This document shows, in pieces, positions 16,921-25,806 of a DNA stretch of 64,000 nucleotides. The position numbers were made by a program, and so were the translations under genes. Within the stretch, counting starts at the first letter, position 1. The number at the start of each line of letters is the position of its first letter. The DNA is from AP-15 sp963700185 (GTDB lineage Bacteria; Pseudomonadota; Alphaproteobacteria; ATCC43930; CGMCC-115725). The stretch spans positions 434,001 to 498,000 of the forward strand of contig CAVOWP010000031.1 in the NCBI GenBank assembly GCA_963700185.1. Direction: 5' to 3'. The notes beneath the pieces are model-generated. The model had not been told where the DNA came from. It did no database searches and was given only the letters and a program-made list of their open reading frames with translations.

Positions 16921-18253
16921 ATGATGACTGGCGTACTGCAAATATCCCGCCCACGTCAAAAGGCTTCCGACGTGGAGGCGTGCGAAAACAAGCCGCCGCG
17001 CATCGTCATTGTGGGCGGCGGGTTCGCTGGGCTGGCAGCCGCGCGAGCGCTGCGAGGATGCGATGCCGAAATCGTTCTGATCGATCGGCGAAATCATCAC
17101 ATCTTCCAGCCTCTGCTCTATCAGGCAGCGACCGCCGTTCTCGCGCCGTCCGAAATCGCTGCACCAATTCGGCAACTCGCCGAGAAGCAAAAGAACCTTT
17201 CCGTAATGATGGCCGAAGTTACCGGCCTGGATCTGAACTCCCGCTCGCTCGACACTTTGCGCCCCGTCCTTGGACCCAGAAAAATAACGTTCGATTATCT
17301 GGTGATCGCCACTGGGATGCGGCCAAGCTATTTCGGCCACGACGAGTTTGCCAAGCATGCCCCCGGTCTCAAGACCCTCGGGGATGCCGAGGCAATCCGA
17401 GCAAAAATTCTCAGCGCCTACGAGGCGGCGGAGCAAACGGACGACCCGGGTGAGCGTGCGCGGCAAATGACGTTTGTGCTGGTTGGCGGCGGCCCGACCG
17501 GTGTCGAGCTGGCCGCGTCGATTGCCGAGATGGCTGCCGTCACTCTGCGCTCGAATTTCCGGCGGATCGATCCTGCGAAAACCTCAATTCTGCTGATCGA
17601 GGGCGGTAAACGCATCCTGGCGAGCTACGCCGAGTCTCTATCCAAAAAAGCCGCCAAGCGGCTCGCAAAGCTCGGCGCCACCGTCATGACGGGGGCAAGG
17701 GTGGAACACGTCGATGAGCGGGGGGTGATCGTCGCCGGGCAAGCGGATCGAGAGTGCGACGGTGCTGTGGACGGCGGGGGTCGCACCCTCGCCGATATTG
17801 CGCATGCTCGGCGTCAAAACAGACCATGCGGGTCGGGTCTGCGTCGGCCCGTTCTTGGACATACCGGATAAGCCGGGGATATTCGTCGTCGGCGATGCGG
17901 CCGCCGTGACGCAGGGCGGCCGACCTCTGCCGGGTGTCGCGCAGGTTGCGGTCCAGCAGGGCCGGTATGTCGGCCGCTTCATTTCTGCAATGCTCGACGA
18001 CCGTCCAAAGTCGCGCCCCTTCCGGTACTTCGACAAAGGCGAAATGGCGGTGGTGGGAAAGAATTTCGCCATCTTGGAGTCGGGTCGAATTCGTCTCACC
18101 GGGTTTCTCACCTTCTGACTCTGGGCCCTCATCCATGTGATGTCTCTTCCCCAGCTGCAAAACCGCCGGCGGGTTTGGGCGCAATGGCTGTGGACATACT
18201 TCACCGGCCAACGCGGCTCGCGACTCATTCCCGAGGGTCCGCCGAGCGGTTAA
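16921..18253 (+). pseudogene. ndh: Type II NADH dehydrogenase, frameshifted and with an in-frame stop
   Basis: The first frame (16921-17743) has the FAD motif IVIVGGGFAGLAAARAL, NHHIFQPLLYQAATAVLAPS and the NADH motif FVLVGGGPTGVELAASIAEM. After a one-base shift near 17740 the sequence continues VLWTAGVAPSPILRMLG, GIFVVGDAAAV and the membrane-binding tail. A TGA at 18116-18118 stands where the family has Trp, and coding continues LWALIHVMSLPQ to RLIPEGPPSG and TAA at 18253. Ndh oxidises NADH with quinone; this copy should be inactive. Confidence 0.8.
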
Positions 18254-18321
18254 GGCCACCTGCTGGCATTTCACGGGACTAGTCGACGAAAATCGCGATA
18301 GGTTCAATACTAGAAGCGAGG

Positions 18322-19503
18322 ATGGATCCCACAGAGTCACGAGAGGTGGAAATGCCCGAGCTGCCGCTGTTGCAAGATGATGCTTTTGCATCCGGCGTAC
18401 GATCGCGGTTTGTGCGCGACATCAACGGGCTGAGATTGCACGTGCTGGAGGCCGGCTTCGAGACACGCGGCCGACCGCTGATCCTGCTCCTGCACGGCTT
18501 CCCGGAACTCGCCTATTCCTGGCGGAAGGTGATGGTGCCGCTCGCCGCCGCGGGTTTCCGGGTCGTGGCGCCGGACCAGCGAGGCTATGGCCGCACGACT
18601 GGGTGGGACGCGGATTACGACGGCGATTTCGGATCGTTTCGCATTCTAAACGCGGTCAGGGATGCGCTGTGGCTGGTGTCGGCTCTCGGCTATCGCGAAG
18701 CCGCTATGGTCGCCGGTCACGATTTCGGCGCTTCTGTCGCCGGGTCGTGTGCCCTCGCGCGCCCCGACGTGTTCCGCTCCGTCGCGCTGATGAGCCCATT
18801 CGCGGGTCCGCCGGCGCTGCCCTTCGACACCGCCGACAACCCGCCACCGCCGAAACCGCCCGAGTCCAACATCCATAACGAGCTGGCAAAGCTGGACCGC
18901 CCGCGCAAGCACTACCAGTGGTACTACTCGACGCGTGAGGCCAATTCCGATATGTGGCAGTGCCCACAGGGCGTCCACGCCTTTCTGCGCGGCTATTTTC
19001 ATTACAAGAGCGCCGATTGGGTCGGCAACAAGCCGTTTCCGCTGAAATCCTGGACCGCCGGCGAGCTGGCAAAGATGCCGACCTATTACATCATGGATCT
19101 GGACAGGAACATGGCCGAGACCGTGGCGGCGGAGATGCCGACCGCCCCCGAAATTGCCTCCTGCCAGTGGCTTCCTGAGGGTGAACTCCGCGTCTACAGC
19201 ACGGAATACGAGCGCACCGGCTTCCAGGGCGGCCTGCAATGGTATCGCGCCCGCACGCAAGGCCTCAACGAGGCCGAGCTGCAACTCTTCTCCGGCCGCA
19301 CGATCGATGTGCCGTCGATCTTCATCGGCGGCAAAAGCGACTGGGGCACCTACCAGCATCCCGGCAATTTCGAGCGCATGCAGCAGAGTGCCTGCACCCG
19401 CATGCTGGGCTGCCATCTGATCGACGGTGCCGGGCATTGGGTCCAACAGGAACAACCCGAGCAGGTCGGCGACCTTTTGCTGGAATTTGCCCAGCAGCAG
19501 TAA
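18322..19503 (+). CDS. Alpha/beta hydrolase, epoxide hydrolase-like
   Basis: 393 residues, ATG 18322 (an internal ATG at 18352 is an alternative). HGFPE near residue 60, DQRGYGRTTG, the nucleophile elbow AGHDFGA with Asp as nucleophile, and the C-terminal GAGHWVQQEQPEQ are characteristic of epoxide hydrolases and haloalkane dehalogenase relatives. Asp as nucleophile favours an epoxide hydrolase. The unusually long cap (residues about 190-290) differs from standard members. No signal peptide; cytoplasmic. Confidence 0.82.
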   Translation: MDPTESREVEMPELPLLQDDAFASGVRSRFVRDINGLRLHVLEAGFETRGRPLILLLHGFPELAYSWRKVMVPLAAAGFRVVAPDQRGYGRTTGWDADYDGDFGSFRILNAVRDALWLVSALGYREAAMVAGHDFGASVAGSCALARPDVFRSVALMSPFAGPPALPFDTADNPPPPKPPESNIHNELAKLDRPRKHYQWYYSTREANSDMWQCPQGVHAFLRGYFHYKSADWVGNKPFPLKSWTAGELAKMPTYYIMDLDRNMAETVAAEMPTAPEIASCQWLPEGELRVYSTEYERTGFQGGLQWYRARTQGLNEAELQLFSGRTIDVPSIFIGGKSDWGTYQHPGNFERMQQSACTRMLGCHLIDGAGHWVQQEQPEQVGDLLLEFAQQQ

Positions 19504-19624
19504 ACGGGCGCGAGCCGAACAGGTTTTCCGGAGATGCTTAACGAGACGTTAACCCGCTTCGTGGAGAGTGTAGCCACGACCGCCCAAAGTTCATTGCGCC
19601 GGTATGCTAAAAGCGGGGCGTTGA

Positions 19625-20590
19625 ATGCCTCTGTCGATGATCGAAGAGGAGGACGGCCGCATCGCGGTCAGCAGTCCTTACCACCCTAGTTTCCCGGCCA
19701 GAGCTCGCAGCCTGGGCGGGATATGGAACGCCGCGCGGCGCGTATGGGTGTTTGACGCCGCCGACCATGATCGCGTGCGGTTACTGTGCCGTGAGATTTA
19801 CGGCACCGACGGTAGCCCCCTCCCTAACCCTCCCCCGCTTGCGGGGGAGGGCAGGGTGGGGGCGCCGTTCCCGAACGGCGTGCCACACGGCAGGAACGAG
19901 TTCGCCGAAGGGGTGACCGCTGCGCCGCACTATTACGGCCATCGCCGCAGGCTGCGCGAGCGGATGATCGCCGCCGGGGCCGAAAACCTGCCCGATTACG
20001 AGCTCCTCGAATTGCTGCTGTTCGCCGCTAATCCGCAAGGCGATGTGAAGCCGACGGCGAAGGCGCTCCTTGCGCATTTCGGCGGATTTGGCGAAGTGAT
20101 GAGCGCCGAACCCGATGCGCTGTCCGAAGCCGGGCTCGGCCTCGCCGGCATCGCTGCGGTGAAATCGGTGCGCGAGGCGGCGCTGCGGCTGATGCGCCTC
20201 GAATTGCAGGAACAGCCGGTGGTCAATTCCTGGGACAAGCTGATCGATTATTGCACCGCCCAGGTCGTGCACAACAAGGTCGAGGAATTCCACATCCTGT
20301 TCCTCGACCGCAAGAACGTACTGATCAAGCATGAGCGCCAGCAGCGCGGCACGGTCGACCATACGCCGGTCTACCCGCGCGAGGTCGTCAAGCGCGCGCT
20401 CGATCTCGGCGCCGCGGCACTAATCCTGGTGCACAACCACCCCTCGGGCGACCCGACGCCGTCCAAGGCCGACATCGCCGTAACCCAGGACATCAAAAAA
20501 GCCGCGGCGCCGCTCGGCGTGGCATTGCACGACCACATAATCATCGGGCGCAACGGCCATACCAGCCTGCGCGACCTTGGGCTAATTTAG
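19625..20590 (+). CDS. radC: RadC family JAB-domain protein with extra N-terminal domain
   Basis: 321 residues. The C-terminal JAMM motif HNHPSGDPTPSKADI, then the GRNGHTSLRDLGLI end, define RadC (UPF0758); despite the name no repair role is proven. Residues 1-62 (YHPSFPARARSLGGIWNAARRVWVF) are an added domain resembling the protein at 12649. Residues about 63-80 (PLPNPPPLAGEGRVGAP) are the in-frame translation of a palindromic repeat inserted between domains. A decayed second copy lies at 30990-31485. Confidence 0.88.
   Translation: MPLSMIEEEDGRIAVSSPYHPSFPARARSLGGIWNAARRVWVFDAADHDRVRLLCREIYGTDGSPLPNPPPLAGEGRVGAPFPNGVPHGRNEFAEGVTAAPHYYGHRRRLRERMIAAGAENLPDYELLELLLFAANPQGDVKPTAKALLAHFGGFGEVMSAEPDALSEAGLGLAGIAAVKSVREAALRLMRLELQEQPVVNSWDKLIDYCTAQVVHNKVEEFHILFLDRKNVLIKHERQQRGTVDHTPVYPREVVKRALDLGAAALILVHNHPSGDPTPSKADIAVTQDIKKAAAPLGVALHDHIIIGRNGHTSLRDLGLI
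19813..19862. repeat. Palindromic repeat inserted in radC coding sequence
   Basis: CCCTCCCCCGC and GCGGGGGAGGG form an 11-bp perfect stem with a TT loop, within CCCCCTCCCTAACCC and GGCAGGGTGGGGGC flanks. The element is read through in frame, adding a Pro/Gly-rich linker between the two RadC domains. Intragenic palindromes of this kind are known from alphaproteobacteria. Confidence 0.7.
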
Positions 20591-20844
20591 TTTTGCGGTC
20601 GGCGGTATCGTTCGGTGGCGACCGGGATCGGCGCGCCCCGCCATCGGTCACCAGGCAAAACTGCAACAGCAGGATGGGTAAGCTCGGCCTGGTCTTTGAA
20701 TGGCGCGAAAGGCGCTGTTCACCGCTGAAGCCAACCGGCAGGATGCCAGCCCGGATTTTCGATGATCGCGGGCTTCCCGCGTTTTCTTATGACCGTAGTG
20801 CGAACACTTTCGTCCTCTCCCACCGCTGCCAGATTGGCGAAAAC

Positions 20845-22155
20845 GTGATTCGCGGGTTCCTTGCTGTAATTGTCGCTGTATCCGCGAGCCTGTTGAGCGG
20901 ATGTGGTGATGACGGCGTGATGTCGCGGTTCATGCTGAAGCCCGACCGCATCATCGTCGAGCGGCGCCCTGACCCCGTCTATGATCGGCTCTTCCCTTAT
21001 TACGTCGAACTTTGCGCGACGAGCCAATTCCGCTCCAAGCTGAAGGGTGAGGGCGGCGTCGCAGGCCACGCAGTCATGTACATCAAAGGCGCCTGCAAGG
21101 ACGAGCAGGCGCCCTACCCGCAGTTGCGGCGATGCCGTGTGGCAGCGACCGAGCTCGGAGACCCCGAACACGGCGCCGGCGTGAGCGTCGGCCGCTGGTT
21201 TCGCAACGTCAACTGGGTGGCGGTTCCTGGCTACGAACTCTTCTACGAGGGCAACCTCAAGATCGGCGAACGCCTAACTCAAGCCAATTTCGAAACCACA
21301 GTGCGTGATGCGATCGAGAAGGGTGTCTACAAAGGGGTCGAATTCCACGATTACCCGAGCGCCGGGGGAGCAGGTCTGGAGAATTTCGTTGTGAACGAGG
21401 GTATCGGCACCGACTTCGCCCTCCAGTTCGCCCGGTCGGTGTTTTGCGCGCGCCTTCCCGTGACAGAGCCAATGCTGGAAGAGGTCATCGCCTTCTTGAA
21501 CGACAAGAACAGGGAATACGCCGAGGGAGAAGCCGACTACAATTGGAGCGTCTGGGCCGACAACTGTTCCCATACTTTGCGGAACGCCTTGGCGGCCGCG
21601 AACATCTGGTCGCCATTATCGGTGCGGGCCGTGAAGTTTCGTCAACTATTCAACTTTGCGGTGCCCGCGAACGAGTTCGTGAACTTGGCCGAGCTCGGCA
21701 CCGAGGGGGCTATCGACGACTATCGGGAAATTCAACAGGACGGACCGGAGCGAGACGCGCTCCATGGATTTCATTGGCTGCCGACGCGGCATGGCGCGCT
21801 ATTGAAGACGCTGCCGGTCCACGAGCCCAACGACCTCTACGACACAACGTTTCGGCTCTTCACGCTTCAATCGCCATTCAGGATGGGTAAGACGCGGCAT
21901 GCGATCGATCTGCTCTCGGACGAGCGGTTCGTAAACCTGGGCGCGAACCTCCACTATTTTCGCGACAAATATGATGCGATCCTGGCAAACCACGACGAGC
22001 GGCGCGATATGCTTGCGAGCGTTCGCGGCACGCCCTACCGCCGGGTGCAGCGTCTATTTTACGATTATATTAAGACGCAGCGCACCGAGGTCGATTCCAT
22101 GCTGGATAAGCTTTCGGCACTGGAAAGCCAGACGGACGCCCCGAATCCCAAATAG
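20845..22155 (+). CDS. Lipoprotein resembling DUF4105/permuted papain-fold proteins
   Basis: About 436 residues from GTG 20845, chosen because it directly starts a lipoprotein signal (VIRGFLAVIVAVSASLLSGC); the frame is open back to 20593. GGVAGHAVMYIKGAC supplies a His and DNCSHTLRNALAAANIW a Cys, in the His-then-Cys order of circularly permuted NlpC/P60 or DUF4105 proteins. That assignment is inference from motif order. The mature protein would sit on a membrane facing the periplasm. It is followed convergently by a ceramidase-like gene. Confidence 0.6.
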   Translation: MIRGFLAVIVAVSASLLSGCGDDGVMSRFMLKPDRIIVERRPDPVYDRLFPYYVELCATSQFRSKLKGEGGVAGHAVMYIKGACKDEQAPYPQLRRCRVAATELGDPEHGAGVSVGRWFRNVNWVAVPGYELFYEGNLKIGERLTQANFETTVRDAIEKGVYKGVEFHDYPSAGGAGLENFVVNEGIGTDFALQFARSVFCARLPVTEPMLEEVIAFLNDKNREYAEGEADYNWSVWADNCSHTLRNALAAANIWSPLSVRAVKFRQLFNFAVPANEFVNLAELGTEGAIDDYREIQQDGPERDALHGFHWLPTRHGALLKTLPVHEPNDLYDTTFRLFTLQSPFRMGKTRHAIDLLSDERFVNLGANLHYFRDKYDAILANHDERRDMLASVRGTPYRRVQRLFYDYIKTQRTEVDSMLDKLSALESQTDAPNPK

Positions 22156-22158
22156 CCA

Positions 22159-22896
22159 TCATTGTAAACTAACCAGCCGGCGCGTCTGAAAATATCTCAA
22201 GATCATCAAGCAGGCGGCTGCGGCCGCGAGGTGCTTGAGCGTGTGGCCGCTCACAACGTATCCGAGCGAAAAAATCGCCTGATCGGAAAATTCAAAGACT
22301 TTCGCGAGCGCGTAGAGCGCCGCGGCGATGATCCAATAATATGTGCCGGTGTACTTCGGCGGATACAGCAGAAACAGTAAGAGCACGGCAAGGCCGGGGA
22401 AAAACTGCACCCAAAAGTAAAGCCGCAGGTCGTCGGTCCAGCGCCATAGCAACAGGCTGAACAAGCCGATGGCGAGCGCCGGCCACAGCAGAATGGCTCC
22501 TGCCCTCGCGTTTACGCGCTCCTTGACCACGAGTGCAAGGATTGCCGCGAAACTGAGCGTCATCGGCAAGCGGTCCCAGAACAAGGTGCCGTCGTTCGGA
22601 TTCCAGTGATAGTAGGACGAGCCAATACCGGTCAGGAAAACTCCCAGGAAGAAGACGACGGTTGCCGGATCGTCACGAAATCGCCGCAGCCCCGCGGCAC
22701 CGACCGCGAGGAAGGGAAGATTCGAGACGACGTTCCAAAAGTTTGGAATGCCGAACATGGTGCGCTGGTCGGCGAACTGGTGATAGCTTTGATCCTGCGG
22801 GATCGAAGGCAGCAGCAGTAATCCGGCTAATGACGCTGCCATCAAGCCCGACAAGGCAACTACCGGGGGATTTCGATACGCGCGGCCGAGGGTCAT
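22159..22896 (-). CDS. Alkaline ceramidase-like (CREST) membrane protein
   Basis: 245 residues from ATG 22896, with about seven hydrophobic segments. YHQFADQR near residue 40, GSSYYHWNPNDGTLFWDRLPM around residue 95, and SGHTLKHLAAAAACL at the end provide the His/Asp/Ser set of the CREST superfamily of membrane hydrolases. In eukaryotes these cleave ceramides; bacterial substrates are mostly unproven. Neighbouring patatins suggest a lipid-hydrolysing context. Its stop lies four bases from that of the convergent lipoprotein gene. Confidence 0.8.
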   Translation of the reverse strand: MTLGRAYRNPPVVALSGLMAASLAGLLLLPSIPQDQSYHQFADQRTMFGIPNFWNVVSNLPFLAVGAAGLRRFRDDPATVVFFLGVFLTGIGSSYYHWNPNDGTLFWDRLPMTLSFAAILALVVKERVNARAGAILLWPALAIGLFSLLLWRWTDDLRLYFWVQFFPGLAVLLLFLLYPPKYTGTYYWIIAAALYALAKVFEFSDQAIFSLGYVVSGHTLKHLAAAAACLMILRYFQTRRLVSLQ

Positions 22897-23098
22897 GCAG
22901 ACAAGGGTAGCACAAGCCAGGCGGACAATTCGTTGTAGTGATTTGGGTGCTGGAGCGCTCCTCCGAGTTCGCGACGGGCCATCAACGGCCCCGGCAGGCA
23001 TCCTGCGGTCCCCGATCGCGATCCCGCTTTCGGCGGATGGGCGCGACGCAGGTGAAAATCCACGGATGACCGACAGCACTCAGGCCGTGGACGGATAG

Positions 23099-24517
23099 AT
23101 GCGCGCGGTCATGCGCAGGTTGCAGGCGTTGACCGCGATCGCGGTGCTTCTGCTTGGAGCATGCTCCTCGCTCTCCGTGCCAATGAACGAGCCGCTGCAC
23201 TCGGCCGCCGGGAATACGGAATATCGCCTGCTCGACGTGAACCGTGTCGGCGGAGCCGAAAGCGCGCTGGTGCTGGTGGCCCTCTCGGGCGGAGGCAAGC
23301 GTTCCGCCGCTTTCGGTCACGGCGTGCTGCGCGGGATGCGGGATATCCATGTGCGGCCAGAGGGGAAGGACAGCACGCTGCTCGCCGAGGTAGACTTGCT
23401 CGCCGGCGTCTCCGGCGGAACCTTTCCGGCGGCGCATTTCGGCCTGTATGGGGAGGCCTCGTTCGAGACTTTCCCCGAGCAATTCCTTTACCCCGACGTG
23501 GAGGCTTACATCTGGGGCACTTTCCTGTTGCCTTGGAACTGGGATTGGCTGGTCAATCCGGTGGTCGGCACAAATGACCGGATGACTCAAGTCTACGACC
23601 GGCTGATGTTTCGGGGTGCGACTTTTGCAGATCTCGCCCGGCGCGGCCGCCCCCAGGTCAGCATCAACGCCACCGACATCAGCTTTGGCCTCCCGTTCGG
23701 GTTTCTGCCGCAGACCTTCGACGTGATCTGCTCCGATCTCGCCGGCGTGCCGGTCGCCCGTGCGGTCGCAGCGTCCAACGGGTTTCCGGTGTTGTTCGGG
23801 CCGGTGACCTTGCGCAATTATCGCGGGCCAGAGTGTCCGCTACCATCCACCGTCTCGCAGGCTGCGTGGGAACGCGCCCAAAACGACCTACGCGCCCGCA
23901 CGTTGCTCGAGGCCCTGTACCGCTATTCGGACCCAGAGCAGGTCAAGTGGATCCATCTGATGGATGGGGGGATTTCCGACAATCTCGCCCTGCGGGTGCT
24001 GCTCAGCGATATGCTGTTGATGGAGACGCAGGCGGAGCGGGTCACGGCCGGTCTGATGCCGGTACGCCGCGTGCTTGTGATCAGCGTGGACGGTCAAGCT
24101 GCACCGAACCCGGCGTGGCCACAGCAGCGCACGGTCAGCGGGCTGGGGCAGATTATCTCGGCCGCCACCGGCGCGCAGATCGGCGCCTACAACCTCGAGA
24201 CCCTGATTGCCATCAAGCAGACGGTGGACGACGTCGTCGAGGAGCTGCGCCAGATGCGCTGCCGTCGAGGCCGTATCATTATGGGCTATCCGTGCGACGA
24301 TGTGGCCGGGCAGATATTGCGCGTCAGCCTCTCGGATTATGACGATCCCGAGACGCGCGCGCGGCTTCTGGCGATCCGCACCGGCCTCACGCTTCCGCGC
24401 GAGCAGGTGGATGAGCTCGTCACGGCTGGCGAGGCGATGATCCGCCGTCATGCCGGGGCGATCGCGGAATTCCTCGAGCCGGGGCGCCAGGCCGCAGTCA
24501 CGGCTCGCCGGAAATGA
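23099..24517 (+). CDS. Patatin-like phospholipase, lipoprotein
   Basis: 472 residues. The signal ends in LLLGACSS, a lipobox. The catalytic elements are intact: oxyanion loop ALSGGGKRSAAFGHGVL, nucleophile GVSGGTFPA and catalytic Asp in HLMDGGISDNLAL. It should be a membrane-anchored periplasmic acyl hydrolase. Length is above a minimal patatin, with a C-terminal extension after residue 330. It precedes another patatin and a permease on the same strand. Confidence 0.88.
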   Translation: MRAVMRRLQALTAIAVLLLGACSSLSVPMNEPLHSAAGNTEYRLLDVNRVGGAESALVLVALSGGGKRSAAFGHGVLRGMRDIHVRPEGKDSTLLAEVDLLAGVSGGTFPAAHFGLYGEASFETFPEQFLYPDVEAYIWGTFLLPWNWDWLVNPVVGTNDRMTQVYDRLMFRGATFADLARRGRPQVSINATDISFGLPFGFLPQTFDVICSDLAGVPVARAVAASNGFPVLFGPVTLRNYRGPECPLPSTVSQAAWERAQNDLRARTLLEALYRYSDPEQVKWIHLMDGGISDNLALRVLLSDMLLMETQAERVTAGLMPVRRVLVISVDGQAAPNPAWPQQRTVSGLGQIISAATGAQIGAYNLETLIAIKQTVDDVVEELRQMRCRRGRIIMGYPCDDVAGQILRVSLSDYDDPETRARLLAIRTGLTLPREQVDELVTAGEAMIRRHAGAIAEFLEPGRQAAVTARRK

Positions 24518-24758
24518 TCATGATCCAAGCCCTGAACGCCGATCTACTCATGGTTCTCGGCATCAAGGCACGCCTTCTGTTGGGCTTGACGATGCGGTGC
24601 GGAAAAGCGGGCCGACGCGGCGGCCGAGGCCACCCCACCTTACCGTTAGCGTGGTTTTAACCGGAAGCGATCGGGCTAGACCAGGTTTAACCGAGCTGCC
24701 ATGGTGGCGCCCACCGCAGGGCGCTTACTCTATTTTCGATCCGAAAAGGACGACGCCG

Positions 24759-25802
24759 GTGGCAACCACCAAAGCGGATAGCTCCAGCCGCAATATCGTC
24801 CTCGTCGATTTCGCGCTGCAGGGTGGCGGGTCGCACGGCGCCTTTACCTGGGGCGCTTTGGATCGGCTGCTCGAGGAGCCTTGGCTGCAGATCGACGGTA
24901 TCTCGGGGACGTCCGCGGGGGCGATGAACGCCGCCGTGCTTGTCGACGGTCATGCCAAGGGCGGGGCCGATGCGGCACGTTCCGCACTGGAGGCGTTCTG
25001 GCGCAGCGTATCGCGAGCGGCTTTACTGAGCCCACTACGCCGCGGCTTTCTCGACGTGCTCCTCGATCGCTGGAGCTTAGACAATTCGCCCGTCTTCGTC
25101 GCGATGGACATGATGGCGCGGCTGTTCTCGCCTTACGATCTGAACCCCGGAGGGTTCAACCCGTTGCGACAAATCCTTGCGGAATGCATCGACTTCGAGC
25201 GGCTCGGGCGGGCGTCGATCAAGCTCTTTGTCACCGCCACAAACGTTCGTACCGGCCAGGGCCGGGTGTTCCGCAACCGCGATATTACGCCCGACGTGCT
25301 GCTCGCGTCAGCCTGTTTGCCGACCATGTTCCAGGCCGTCGAAATCGAGGGGGATAATTACTGGGACGGTGGCTATTCCGGCAACCCCACGATCACGCCG
25401 TTGGTGCGGGAATGCAAGTCGCACGATACAATTCTCGTGCAGATCAACCCCGTCGAGCGCCCGGGCACGCCGAAGACCGCCCGGGAGATTCTCAATCGCC
25501 TCAACGAGGTCTCCTTCAATGCCGTTCTGTTGAAGGAGTTGCGCATGATCGCGCTGCTGCGCCAAATCGGCGACCCCGGTGATACTGAGGGCGCTCTGTG
25601 GGCAGGCATGCGCATTCACCGCGTAGCGAGCAACCTAATGGTCGATCTCGGCTCTTCCTCGAAACTCAACGCCGAGTGGGATTTCCTGTGCATGCTTCGT
25701 GACGCCGGGCGCGCCGCCGCAGAATCATTCCTCGCGGCGCACGGCGAGGATTTGGGCCGACGCTCCTCCTATGATGTCGACCTCCTGCTGAGCAGCGTGT
25801 GA
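24759..25802 (+). CDS. Patatin-like phospholipase (RssA/DUF3734-like)
   Basis: 347 residues from GTG 24759 (AAGGA nine bases upstream); the frame is open further upstream to 24450 but that part has no conserved features. VDFALQGGGSHGAFTWGALD is the oxyanion loop, GISGTSAGAMNAAVL the nucleophile elbow and YWDGGYSGNPTI the catalytic Asp. Cytoplasmic, acyl hydrolase; such proteins accompany hydroxybutyrate genes in related bacteria. It ends four bases before the GntP permease gene, so the two are probably one operon. The 240 bases before it hold no supported gene. Confidence 0.88.
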   Translation: MATTKADSSSRNIVLVDFALQGGGSHGAFTWGALDRLLEEPWLQIDGISGTSAGAMNAAVLVDGHAKGGADAARSALEAFWRSVSRAALLSPLRRGFLDVLLDRWSLDNSPVFVAMDMMARLFSPYDLNPGGFNPLRQILAECIDFERLGRASIKLFVTATNVRTGQGRVFRNRDITPDVLLASACLPTMFQAVEIEGDNYWDGGYSGNPTITPLVRECKSHDTILVQINPVERPGTPKTAREILNRLNEVSFNAVLLKELRMIALLRQIGDPGDTEGALWAGMRIHRVASNLMVDLGSSSKLNAEWDFLCMLRDAGRAAAESFLAAHGEDLGRRSSYDVDLLLSSV

Positions 25803-25806
25803 CGCG

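Noticed and set aside
18116..18118. TGA recoded as tryptophan
   Set aside because: It stands at a Trp position in ndh, but TGA is used as a normal stop in many intact genes here, so recoding is not credible.
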